A model generated the notes under the pieces. The model did not search any database, was not told where the DNA came from, and saw nothing but the letters and a program-made list of their open reading frames with translations. 17,882 nt of DNA from the NCBI GenBank assembly GCA_000697335.1, contig JNEM01000083.1:1-17882 (forward strand). The letters are read 5' to 3'. Shown here in pieces: positions 1 to 9,127 of the stretch (the first letter of the stretch is position 1; each line of letters starts with the position of its first letter). Both the position numbers and the translations under genes were made by a program. This stretch comes from Conidiobolus incongruus B7586 (lineage: Eukaryota; Entomophthoromycota; Entomophthoromycetes; Entomophthorales; Conidiobolaceae).

Positions 1-745
1 ATAAAATATATATAGTAAAAGATATAAAAAATATTTAATTAAAAATAATTAGCAAAGCTATTATATTTAATATACTCATTAAAATCCATTGTATATAATT
101 ATAATTATTTCATATAATTAAAATATATTTATATAAAAAAATTCCTATAAATATATGAAGTTTATTAAATATTAAATTTAGTTTTTAATATAAGAGCTAT
201 TTTTTTCAATATTAGAAATTTATTGAAAGTATAGCAGTAAGTTATAAATAATAAAAAATTTTAATTATATATTATTTGCTTAATTTTATATATTATATAT
301 TAGAAAATATATTAACTTTTTTATTTCAAAAAATTAATCAAAGTAATAGTTTTTTATTATGAATTAAAAATATTTACTATTTTATATAATAATAGTAGAA
401 TTCATAAAGCTGAAGTTATAAAAAATTTCCTAAAAATAGATAATGATACTATATTTAATATATTTATTTGATTTCAATTTATGCGATTATAATTACTATG
501 TAGTCAATAAAATATACTTACAAAAAACTCCTGTAAATAAATTTAATTACCTTATAAAACATTAAATTTCAGTTTTTAATAAAAAACAGATTTTTAAATG
601 TTTAAAGTTCGCTAAATGTACAACAAAAAGTTATTAATAATAAAAGAATGTATTAATTTTATACTATTTATTTATTTATTTATTTTGTAAATCATGTATT
701 AGAAATTATATGAAAATTTGGTTTTTAATATGCGCTATTACTCAA
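1..745. repeat. Diverged tandem repeat, unit about 388 bp
   Basis: Two head-to-tail copies can be aligned by eye. Matching anchors recur at a nearly constant offset: TATAAAAAAT at 23 and 417; ATATTTAATATA at 63 and 451; TCCTRTAAATA near 143 and 529; ATTAAATTT(C)AGTTTTTAATA at 171 and 561; AAGTTATWAATAATAAAA at 239 and 628; ATTAGAAA at 299 and 698. The offsets are 386-399 bp. A third, out-of-phase piece of the GTTTTTAATA motif lies at 713-730. The copies differ by many substitutions and small indels, so the duplication is old. The array may continue left of the window. No coding frame is seen in the unit. Confidence 0.65.
665..686. repeat. (TTTA)n microsatellite
   Basis: Five successive TTTA-type units lie inside the second copy of the 388-bp repeat. 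The first copy lacks them at the matching place, so this short expansion arose after the duplication. Confidence 0.75.
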
Positions 746-1022
746 AATCTGGGGTAATAGAATAGTATAAAAATTTTATTAAAATGCAATAAATATGTGA
801 TAATGTATATTTTACGTTAATTGATAGATATTATGTATTTTACTATATTTCTATTTTATAATGAAATAATTTAAAATTAACAGATTATTTTATGATTGAA
901 TTATCCATTAATGTTGTTTTGAATCTATTGATATACCGAAGTGAAGATAAAGGTCAGTAAAATACATAAATTAGAGAAAATATTCACTGATATAAAATAA
1001 ACCATCGATCAACGACAGCTAC

Positions 1023-1235
1023 TCAAGATTTAAAAATATTGCCACCATCCAAATTATTAATAGCTCTGTAATCAGCCCTCAACATCATAGAATCTTGAAT
1101 CAAGTACGGTAATATTGAATTATTCCAATGTTTGCAAGTTAATCGACATTGTAAAATTTCACTACTACCGAGATGTGGTAGCGTCAATTCGAGGATTTTA
1201 TTGCTAGTTTCGTTGTTGGTTAGGATTTCTGACAT
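1023..1235 (-). CDS. Short F-box-like protein, probably truncated
   Basis: The first ATG of the open frame is at 1235 and gives 70 residues; codons upstream of it have no ATG. Residues about 11-40 have the look of an F-box: NKILELTLPHL, then ILQCRLTCKHWNNSILPYL. The RLTCK-WN core is shared with the full-length F-box gene at 2146-3597. F-box segments of this kind bind Skp1 in SCF ubiquitin ligases. The protein ends about 30 residues after the F-box with no leucine-rich part, where the paralogue continues for more than 430 residues. I find no convincing donor site or conserved continuation beyond the TGA, so this is either a truncated relic or a very short F-box protein. It is divergently arranged with 2146-3597, with about 910 bp between the starts. 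Confidence 0.5.
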   Translation of the reverse strand: MSEILTNNETSNKILELTLPHLGSSEILQCRLTCKHWNNSILPYLIQDSMMLRADYRAINNLDGGNIFKS

Positions 1236-1778
1236 GATTGGATAAAAATACAGTACGGACAAAGATAATTAATTAGGTATAAGGAAAAAATTTAGTAGTA
1301 ACATGTATTTATAGACTTCAAGTTTCAATTCGAGCATTCATATTTCAGATTATGGGATTTAATTTTTTTGTTATTTACTGAAAAATTTGACAAAATTGGC
1401 AATTATGAAAGTGGTTGACTTATTAATACATGAATGATATGGAAATTGGTAAAATGGTTAGCTGATTATTAATATATTAATACCTTATGAGTTGAGGATA
1501 TTGACCAAACAAATCGATGATGCTGATAATTTTAGGTAGTTAGCTATAACAAATTACGAATGATGAATAATTATCATAAACTTTGAAGACGATGATTGTG
1601 TTTGATAATAAAAAGCAATAAAAATAGAAATACACAATATTAAGTGAATTAGATAAAATGAGAATAAAAAAAATTAATTAATCAATATTATATATTAAAA
1701 AGATGTAAAAGTTGTAATGTACAGAACATCATTTACATTATTATGGTATCTAAATAAAAATTAAACAAATCCAATTAG
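1236..1778. other. Spacer between divergent F-box genes
   Basis: AT-rich non-coding sequence. It should contain the upstream region of the minus-strand F-box-like gene, but I cannot name a promoter element. A perfect 14-bp palindrome made only of A and T lies at 1468-1481. No long open frame is seen. Confidence 0.5.
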
Positions 1779-1862
1779 CCGACTATAGTTCAATTGGTAG
1801 AGCGGGAGACTCTAGTTTAAGCTGCAATCTCTAGTTCATTGGTTGGCTTCCAGTCGATCAGA
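1779..1862 (+). pseudogene. tRNA-Tyr pseudogene, anticodon position reads CTA
   Basis: This 84-nt stretch aligns without gaps to the intact tRNA-Tyr gene at 9163-9246, including the 11-nt intron, but is on the opposite strand. The D arm and anticodon stem still pair (GGGAGA...TCTCT). Three of the seven acceptor pairs are lost (5' CCGACTA against 3' CGATCAG). The T loop has become TTGGCTT instead of TTCAATT, which also removes the core of the B-box promoter. The anticodon is CTA where the intact gene has GTA. I judge it dead as a tRNA gene. A duplication followed by drift explains it best; the flanks of the two copies show no similarity. Confidence 0.8.
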
Positions 1863-2145
1863 TTTGAAAAAATTTTAATGACAAACATATTCAGCTCACA
1901 ATTTTGTGAAATCATTCGAACTCTTAATATAATATAAGACTTAATGTTTTCCTTAAAATGATCTATATCTAAAAATTTAATATGGATTCGATATTGTTAT
2001 TTTACCAAATATTTCTTTGATATCAAAATTTGAAATTACAGAAATAAATTTCTCATTTATCCCATAAATGTGATGAACGAAATGAAAGTTTTAAATAAAT
2101 TAACACCTCGAATATTATTGATTGAACACAATATTAATAATAATA

Positions 2146-3597
2146 ATGGATAATTTAGAAAAAATAATTACTTGCTTACACTGTATTTTTAACGAATGTG
2201 AAATTAAAGATTTATTCGAAATTCGACTAACTTGTAAATTATGGAATAGTGTCTGTATACCTCATTTGTATAAAAATGTTAAATTTATTAATTACGCTTA
2301 TAGAACAAACAAATCTCTTAAATTAACAATAGATGATTTTATATCACACCAAATAGATAGCTTAGAGAAGTATTCCAGACATATTCAAAAGATTACACTG
2401 GATAATAATTTTTCAAAACCTGTTGGTTTGAAATTTTCTTCAACTTTTGCTAATTTAACTCAGTTAAAATTTGAACATGTTTTAATTTGGGAATTACCTT
2501 TAATTCATTGTTTACTGAATTTGAAAAATTTGGTATTTTTAGAGTTCAATAGAGTAACTATCAAACAGAGTCAACGGCTATATTCAGATGAAGAATTTTC
2601 GCCGCTATATTTACCAACTTCTGTCAAATCTTTGAAGGTGCTCCATACCCACGTCGATTTATATGCCCCTCTAACAAGAGAGTTCTTCTCAAATATGTAT
2701 CATCTCAATACTCTGGTATTTGAGGCGTCAGACAAATGCTTCATTAATTCTTTCGTTAAAACAATGCCATCTCTATCGCACTTATCACTTTCTCTAATTC
2801 GTGAGCGTTCCGATTTCGATTTGTATTACCAAATTCTTCAAAATAATCTTCAACTCAAAAAACTCGAACTTCCGAGCAACTTTTTTATTACAAAGATACT
2901 TCAGATTATATCTAGGATGAGTCAACTGGAAATGATTAATTTTGACCAACAAAATGGCTGCTTTATTGATGAACTACCTTCGGAATTCATACCAATTAAT
3001 ACCACGAGGCAATTGAAATACTTAAGTGTTCAGTCCATTCCATTCATTGAATTCAACACTCTCAGACATATCATTATAAATGGGATTAATTTGACACACA
3101 TACATATTCTTGTTGGTGAAGGTTTGCCAGAGCTTATGCATTTGATAGCTACACATTGCCCCAAGCTTATACAGCTGAATTTCGGTCTAAATTTAGTCGA
3201 ATTCAATAACTTAGATATCATCGATCAACCCCAACTTGCGGTTCATAGGGACCAAAATGTCTGGAGAGACCACACAAATGAACCTAATCTCGCCGAGCTC
3301 AATAACGCAGCCCTTGCACCATTCCTTTCGGGATCGTTCCAGTGTCAGAACACTTTGAATCATCTTTCAATAATCAACCTACATCTGCTTTGGATTGAAC
3401 CTGCTATTCTAACATGCTTCAAAAATTTAAGAATGGTCACTTTGATTCAGGCTCTAAGCTATTTCGAAACAACTAGGATATCCGACATTGAAACCATTAT
3501 CCAAAACCATTGCGAGGAGCATTGGATCGGATGGGAATTGAATTGTGATTTCAATTTAGACTGCGTATTCATTAGTTTAAGAAAGTCTAATCGCTAG
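2146..3597 (+). CDS. F-box protein with leucine-rich-repeat-like region
   Basis: This is a 483-residue protein from an uninterrupted frame. The first ATG is at 2146 in an A/T-rich leader (aataataataATGGAT). Residues 1-45 form a divergent F-box ending in the typical LTCKLWN...PHLYK stretch (K31, W33, P39, Y42), which in this family docks on Skp1. From about residue 80 onward, short segments with the L-x-x-L-x-(L/F/I) pattern recur. Examples are LTQLKF (104), VKSLKVL (160), LNTLVF (187), LSHLSL (210), LKKLEL (237), LKYLSV (290), LIQLNF (341) and LNHLSI (404). They suggest an irregular LRR solenoid for substrate recognition. The likely role is the substrate receptor of an SCF ubiquitin ligase; the target is unknown. 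The gene appears intronless, ends in TAG, and has an AATAAA signal at 3604-3609. GC is higher than in the flanks. Confidence 0.85.
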   Translation: MDNLEKIITCLHCIFNECEIKDLFEIRLTCKLWNSVCIPHLYKNVKFINYAYRTNKSLKLTIDDFISHQIDSLEKYSRHIQKITLDNNFSKPVGLKFSSTFANLTQLKFEHVLIWELPLIHCLLNLKNLVFLEFNRVTIKQSQRLYSDEEFSPLYLPTSVKSLKVLHTHVDLYAPLTREFFSNMYHLNTLVFEASDKCFINSFVKTMPSLSHLSLSLIRERSDFDLYYQILQNNLQLKKLELPSNFFITKILQIISRMSQLEMINFDQQNGCFIDELPSEFIPINTTRQLKYLSVQSIPFIEFNTLRHIIINGINLTHIHILVGEGLPELMHLIATHCPKLIQLNFGLNLVEFNNLDIIDQPQLAVHRDQNVWRDHTNEPNLAELNNAALAPFLSGSFQCQNTLNHLSIINLHLLWIEPAILTCFKNLRMVTLIQALSYFETTRISDIETIIQNHCEEHWIGWELNCDFNLDCVFISLRKSNR

Positions 3598-3603
3598 CTT
3601 AGC

Positions 3604-3609
3604 AATAAA
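3604..3609 (+). promoter_or_regulatory. Poly(A) signal candidate
   Basis: The hexamer AATAAA starts seven bases after the F-box stop codon. The position is close to the stop but possible for a short 3' UTR. In sequence this AT-rich, chance occurrence is likely enough to keep confidence low. Confidence 0.35.
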
Positions 3610-3794
3610 CATCACCATTTATTTCATTATTAACATATAATTCACAATCCATTTAACCGTTGAATTTGACCTAGTCAAATTTTTTCATTGTTTTACCAAT
3701 CTTAGTAATTTTAATATGGTGACGAATTACAAACTCATACATTTTAATTAAATCAAATGCTGTAAACACTATTTAAACTATCAGATTAATTTAT

Positions 3795-3834
3795 TTGAGT
3801 TAAAAATTAGGATGGATTTTAAATTTTAACTCAA
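3795..3834. repeat. Inverted repeat, 14-bp arms
   Basis: The left arm TTGAGTTAAAAATT (3795-3808) and right arm AAATTTTAACTCAA (3821-3834) pair with one internal mismatch around a 12-nt loop. It lies about 200 bp past the F-box gene. It could be a transcript-end structure or chance in AT-rich DNA. Confidence 0.6.
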
Positions 3835-5300
3835 TAACTATAAATTTATTAGTTAGTATACTATCTAATTGTTTTATTCAGAATTTTCCTATTATCTTTG
3901 TTTACAATTAATATATTTAGGTCAATAAATGGAAATTTAAAGTCACTATAAACAGTGACAATTCGAATTTCTGTTTATAATAGAATTTCCAATTGTCAAC
4001 TCTAGTTAATAAATTTACTGTTCAAATTTGATTATCATATTTAACAATTAATTCTCAAAAAATATAATTGAATAGAGTATAACTATAAATAGAGGTGATA
4101 TTTTATTTATATCAATTTATAGAATATGATATAATCAAACTTAATGATCCCTATATTTTGAAACCTAAAAATATTATTAATAACTCAAAATTCTAATGTT
4201 ATCACATATAATATCATGAAGTTATTTTCATATATAACAATTTTTTTTGAAAAAAATTAAAATTTTTTGATTAAATTATGATGAAATTAATAGAAAATTA
4301 TAAAAATTATAAAATTATAATTTTTAATGGATTTTCCCTTAATAAGAAAATTTTCGGGTTTATAATAATTATAGAGAGTTTTTTTCAAATTACTGAATGT
4401 TTAATAATGTATTAAATTCAGGGATAAATGAATAGCCAATATATAGAATAAAATTCATAATGCTATTATTCTATTAATATTGTTTTTTCATTAAATTTTA
4501 TCAATATAGAAATTTCAAAAGTTTTTTACTATTAAAATTCTAATTTCATTAAATAACAATAAAACGAATTTTATCTATTAGAGAATTTAATTTTGTATTA
4601 GTTTCAGTTTAATAAAATTTCCCAATGACAATTTGAAATTTGTTTTAATTCATCTTGGCAATATCAATCACATGTTTTATTCTAATCAATTTAACATATT
4701 TCAATATATTTTTTTATTGATTGCTAAAATTTATCAAAATGACTAGAATTCTCCCCTCTTACACAGTATAAAACTCTTATAATCACTTTAAGTGAATTGT
4801 GATATCATTCATCTAGAATTTTGATAAGTTTAATAAAACTACGAAAATTTGATTTTCAAAATTAATTTATGACTATTTTGGAAGTATTTTATCACATTTA
4901 TTAACAGTTCGAATAAGGTTAAAATATTTACCCCAAATAACTTTGATTGATTGGTTGAGTGTATTGTCGTATTATGATTAATCCAATGAAAATTGAGAAA
5001 AATGGGAGTTAATAATTCTATCTTATTATATTGGAAAATTTAGATGATTTAATTCATGATTTCATACATTGTTTCAACACGTTAAAGATTGTTTGATTCA
5101 GCAAAATAGTGTAATTATCCTGTAAATATACGATCGTACCAATCTCCCCTCATTCACTGATCAATCCCTAGGCGTTTTTCAGCTTTTATTCAATTAAATT
5201 CATCAACGCAAAAACTAGATAACCTTAATACTTTACCAATTTAGTCAAGTCATAGGTAACATTACAACACTTAACTCTCCTACCAAACAACTCAATTGAT

Positions 5301-5396
5301 AGCGTGGATTTAGATGAAGCTATTTATCAAATCATTCTGAATAAGTTGCCTTTTCAATCACTAAAATTCACCGCAAAACTTTTAAAACATAACTGA
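5301..5396 (+). pseudogene. Decayed F-box-like fragment
   Basis: One frame reads SVDLDEAIYQIILNKLPFQS and then LKFTAKLLKHN before a TGA. The spacing EAI...IIL..LP..SL is that of the F-box consensus. No ATG opens the frame: it is open back to a TAG just before about position 5254. After the TGA all frames break up quickly, although codon-like stretches continue to about 5590. I read it as the relic of another F-box gene in the same cluster. The match is short, so chance resemblance cannot be excluded. Confidence 0.35.
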
Positions 5397-5724
5397 AACT
5401 AAGGCCAGCCAATCAGATAAAGAACAAATTACACCAACTGCCTCTTAAAGCAAACGATTCAAGATTAGTTTCGATTCAAAATCACCAAGTTAATTGCATT
5501 TTAAAATTTTCCTAAATCCAATCCACGCATCAATCATGAGGAAAGCTTGTACAAATTGCGAATCCGAAGAGCTAAATAGAATATTTCTAAATTGGTTTAG
5601 TTTCCATTTGTAATGATATAAATAAGAGGGATTTGTATGGGAAATCGACAGTGATTCGTCAATTGATGAAGTATTTTATTTATTAATTCTATATTGAACT
5701 TAGAAATTGACAGTTCAATTAATT

Positions 5725-5968
5725 ACTTTTCTTTTTGCATTCAAATCTCCTCCTCCGCACATCAAAAGTCAAGTGTTTGTTTAGTTCATTTACCTCGCGC
5801 ACCAACCAATTGATCGTTCTTCGAGAGTCATCTTCTTCTCTTGTTGAAATCTATACTCTCTTCACTTTCGATTGTAGCGTTATTTGGTCTATTTTCTAAT
5901 CACCACCTCCTTCCTTCTGTATTTATTATCTCTCCCCTTTTGTTTATATATACTTCTAATCTTCCTCT
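5725..5968 (+). promoter_or_regulatory. Pyrimidine-rich leader/promoter of the PP1-docking ORF
   Basis: The plus strand turns strongly C+T-rich here, with runs such as CTCCTCCTCCGC, TCTTCTTCTCTTG and CACCTCCTTCCTTCTG, up to the ATG at 5969. Such CT-rich tracts are common near transcription starts of fungal genes. A TATATATA-like stretch lies at 5944-5952. The change is abrupt against the surrounding AT-rich spacer. This is one reason to take the small downstream ORF seriously. Confidence 0.45.
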
Positions 5969-6205
5969 ATGAATTTTATACCAATGGAAAATAATATTTC
6001 AAATACAACTTCTCCCGAGTCGCCACCTTTCAAGAAATCCGTTAGATTCAGTAGATTTGAAAAAGTTTTTTACACTCACTCCCCTTGTGATTATGATCGC
6101 ACATCCCTTTATCCTTCTCTTCTTATGCTCCGAAGAGCCAGCTTACCCACGGTACCTACCCAACCCCCTGCTTCTCCTTCTATGTCTATTACGCTCCTAT
6201 CTTAG
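5969..6205 (+). CDS. Small protein with PP1-docking string and PKA-type site
   Basis: A 78-residue frame starting with ATG at 5969 (a second ATG is at 5984). Residues 22-46 match the protein phosphatase 1 docking segment of spinophilin/neurabin. There is an RVxF motif KSVRF (V25, F27), then a phi-phi pair V33-F34, then Y42-D43-R44. The phi-phi to YDR spacing equals that of spinophilin (V458-F459, Y467-R469), and RVxF to phi-phi is one residue shorter. Residues 54-59, LRRASL, equal the core of kemptide, the classic PKA substrate, and give candidate phosphosite S58. Several S/T-P sites occur. No PDZ domain, membrane segment or signal peptide is seen; the rest is Pro/Ser-rich and probably disordered. 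It may bind PP1 in the cytosol or nucleus, as spinophilin and inhibitor-1 do. The frame ends in TAG, and the last 54 nt could instead be an intron. Motif identity is firm; the exact gene model is not. Confidence 0.55.
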   Translation: MNFIPMENNISNTTSPESPPFKKSVRFSRFEKVFYTHSPCDYDRTSLYPSLLMLRRASLPTVPTQPPASPSMSITLLS

Positions 6206-6856
6206 ATTACACCATCCATTTCAAAATATACATAATATCAAGGTTTCGAATTCGTTCAGGTAGCGACATTCATTAGACAACGCACTGGTCGATTCCTAAA
6301 TTTACCCCTTACAACTTGGTTACTTGCAGAGATTTAACCAATTAGAGATTCATTAATACATTTTCCTATTGAATTATGGTATTATGAACTTGAATTGGAT
6401 GCAAGTATATTATTGATTATGTCTTAAACTCCCTATGATGCTATCATACAGCTACAACAAGCAATTGTGTGGGTCGCACGGTGCCCCCTGACCTTACGCA
6501 AGGACAATATTCTGGCCCCCATTCCATTTGTAGAGCACATTTATTTTAACAATTCGGGATTTATTGACATATGACAAATATCAGCTCAAGTTGAATTATC
6601 GGAATTTAACTCCCACAACACAACTCCATTATCAATTATTAATCTCAATCTATTGATTGGGTAAGGGAGATTGCAATTGGCCAATCCCGATTGGGATCTG
6701 GATCGGCGTTGTTTCTAACCCAAAATCAACTGGCTTACATCCCCTTTCATTATATTTAAAATTACTTGGGAGAGGTACATCTCTAAGCCTATTGCCTATT
6801 TATGTACCCCGAAGACCTTCTGCAATGACTCCAAGCTAATATTCATCTCCAGTTGA
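6206..6856 (+). other. Less AT-rich stretch after the PP1-docking ORF, unassigned
   Basis: Composition here is clearly richer in G and C than the spacers, especially 6470-6530 and 6655-6730. In the frame of the upstream ORF the sequence reads as peptide-like blocks separated by stops at 6233, 6335, 6425, 6572, 6662, 6716 and 6854. Five of these seven are TAA and two are TGA. Blocks include YQGFEFVQVATFIRQRTG (from 6236) and IQLQQAIVWVARCPLTLRKD (around 6443-6502). Another frame is open for 59 codons, from 6660 to a TAA ending at 6839. Options are a decayed 3' part of the same gene, a multi-exon gene whose splices I cannot fix, a long 3' UTR, or a non-coding RNA. No protein family is recognised. 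Confidence 0.3.
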
Positions 6857-7442
6857 ACTCTGTTTAATAGTTTTTATAATTTATCCGTTTAATTTAATAC
6901 TTATCATTACATTGTTTTTGACTATATACTTTTGTATAATAAATTCAATCTTTATCTTTTTCTATTCAAGTAACCCATTAACAATTATATCATTTAATTA
7001 CTCAATGAATAAAATTAATAATCAAATGTTTAACAAAGTTATTCTAAAACATATTATGTTTATTTGAATTAAACAGGTAAAAATTCTAAAATATCAAAAT
7101 ATCAATTTTGTGATATTTAAATAATTTAACCATTTTATTTTGATTAGTATTATTATGTGTACATAATGATTTAGAATGAGGTTAATTTTACTATAATTAA
7201 AAATATATCATCAATTCATTTAATTCACTTATATCATTATTTCAAGGATTATCTGTTCTGTTAAAATCAAGTGAACCATACTCTTTTTATTAATACTAGC
7301 ATCATTGAAACATTAATAGCATGTATTGTCTTCAATATATTTATTGAGTATAATTTCCCTGAATCAGTGCATTACTAATCAAGGAACAAGAATCCATTAA
7401 TCTCAAATCAACTAAGTGGGTTTAGGCGGTTAAAATCATGAC

Positions 7443-7568
7443 TTGACCCAGTATTAATAATAAATTGATAGTCCTGTAGGCCATCATTAAGGCATCATTA
7501 ATTGAGGTTATTAGGTTTGATCCAGCTATTAATAATCAATCAAAGTCAAGCTCATTTTTTTGACTTTG
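7443..7568. repeat. Direct repeats followed by a perfect 9-bp hairpin
   Basis: TTGACCCAG-TATTAATAATAAAT (7443 onward) recurs as TTGATCCAGCTATTAATAATCAAT (7517 onward). Between them GGCCATCATTAA / GGCATCATTAA forms a small tandem pair (7479-7501). The group ends in CAAAGTCAA (7541-7549) and TTGACTTTG (7560-7568), a perfect 9-bp inverted repeat with a 10-nt loop. It could be part of a small non-autonomous element, but no terminal inverted repeats or target duplication could be defined. Confidence 0.5.
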
Positions 7569-9127
7569 GATTCAAATCAATTCGAACCAATGACAAACAA
7601 TTATTTATCACATTTTACCAAGCAATGAAATAACCAGACTATCGGATTTAAAATTGGTTACGAGAATTTTCCAACAAAATTGAGAATTTATTTTAAATTG
7701 GAAGTACTGAACTTAGCAAATATATATTTTTCTAATATGATTCTAATCCTTTTGGGTAAAATTGACTGTATATTTTATAAGGTTCTGACACTTTTTATAT
7801 TATTAGTTATTGAATTTTAATTATTCTTATAGTTTAGAGTTGTTATGAATCTAAAATTACCAAGTTTTTTTTTTAAATATTCCAAAAATTTTAAAATTAA
7901 ATTAATTTCAATTAATTATATATTTTTTTATATTTATCTCATCTTTTTTAAAAATGGATCATTTTAATTTAAAAAAGAATAATTTCTAATAAGAAAAAAA
8001 ATATATAATTAAGATGACATATTTATTACGAAATATCAATAAGTCATAAGTCGATTCACTTCTAGAAGCATGATTGATAATTGAAAAACAGATTGTAAAA
8101 TTTAATTGGTTAAAATTTCACTAATTTATTGGTATTTCAATGGGTTCAAAAGAAAATTGAATTTTGAAATCCATTCAATTTAGATTGATTGGGGTAATAG
8201 TGTTAGTGGTAGAAGTGATCATAAGTTATTTCTGAACTTATCATTACATAATTTTGATATTAATTGATAATGATAAACTTTTGATGCAATTATTATTGGA
8301 AATTAAAATGGATTACTTATTGATTAAATAATATTTTTCTTCAAATTAATATTAAACATTCTTGAAAATTGTGTCATTATACTAAACTGTTGCAAAATTA
8401 TTTCTAAATTGAATCAATTTTAAAAATTTAATTGATTTGAAATATACAATTAAAATAATCAAGATTTCAATTTTCAACTTTCATATTTTACCATCAAATT
8501 AGTTTTTATTTCGCTCAAATTTATATTTTTTTACTAAAACTCGCTCAAATCTTACTTTGATTTTAAGATAAATTTGCCTTAATAACTTTGCAAAATTTAT
8601 ATTTTATCAAATATACCAAAGCAGGATCTTTAAATTTCAATATTCGTTTATTAGCATTCAAATCATTGTATGACAGGGCATATCTCAAAAATTTTAACAA
8701 TAGCTAAACAAGAATGTAAACCCGATAATCAAGCTGTTAAAATATTTAGTTCAATTAAAATCCATTATTATGGACTATTTTGGTGTCATTCACTATGAAA
8801 ATCCCTAATGATGTCTTGGCAAAATTGGATAGACTTCATTTTACGCTCATCACGCAATTTTGAACTGTGAATGATTCAGTTTGAAATTGTAAGATTTAAA
8901 ATGAAATTGAACCTAATTTTTGTTAAAATTGATTTCTATTTAGTCATCTAAACATAGAAAAAACCAAAGATATTCACCTTATTATTAAATGATTTATTGG
9001 ATTAATTGCTGAAATATTACAATAAAATTGAACTGCTATGTTGTAATTTAGTGTAATAATGAACATAAAATTGTTATTGAAATTAAAATAATTAAAAACA
9101 AAATATTTCATAAATAAAAATAAAGAG

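Larger units (their letters stand above)
3598..5300. other. Long AT-rich spacer with hairpins
   Basis: No open frame of note lies on either strand. Structures seen are an inverted repeat at 3795-3834, a small perfect hairpin GTCACT-ATAAAC-AGTGAC at 3942-3959 nested inside a wider GGAAATT/AATTTCC pair (3931-3990), and TCACTT-T-AAGTGA at 4783-4795. The 20-mer AAATTTGTTTTAATTCATCT around 4637-4656 recurs exactly around 9793-9812, a possible remnant of a dispersed repeat. A TATA-like stretch (around 4766-4773) and an inverted CCAAT (around 4950) lie upstream of the F-box fragment at 5301, but I cannot show they act as a promoter. Confidence 0.5.

Noticed and set aside
1779-1862. A working amber-suppressor tRNA
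   Set aside because: The anticodon reads CTA, but the acceptor stem has three mispairs and the T loop/B box has lost its conserved bases, so neither transcription nor folding is expected.
2122-2145. Upstream extension of the F-box gene
   Set aside because: The open codons before 2146 start with TTG, encode a run of Ile from an ATA repeat, and contain no ATG; 2146 is the natural start.
5536-5613. Small ORF with KACTNC, reminiscent of a zinc-cluster or GATA finger start
   Set aside because: Only 25 codons, one CxxC pair and nothing zinc-finger-like after it; surrounding frames are closed.
6475-6515. U6 snRNA-like words (CCCCTG...CGCAAGGA)
   Set aside because: The words are split by extra bases, the ACAGAGA box is absent, and no U6 5' stem-loop lies upstream.
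6657-6839. Open frame ending in YVPRRPSAMTPS
   Set aside because: No ATG start, and it competes with another equally plausible frame over the same bases; kept only as part of the unassigned stretch.
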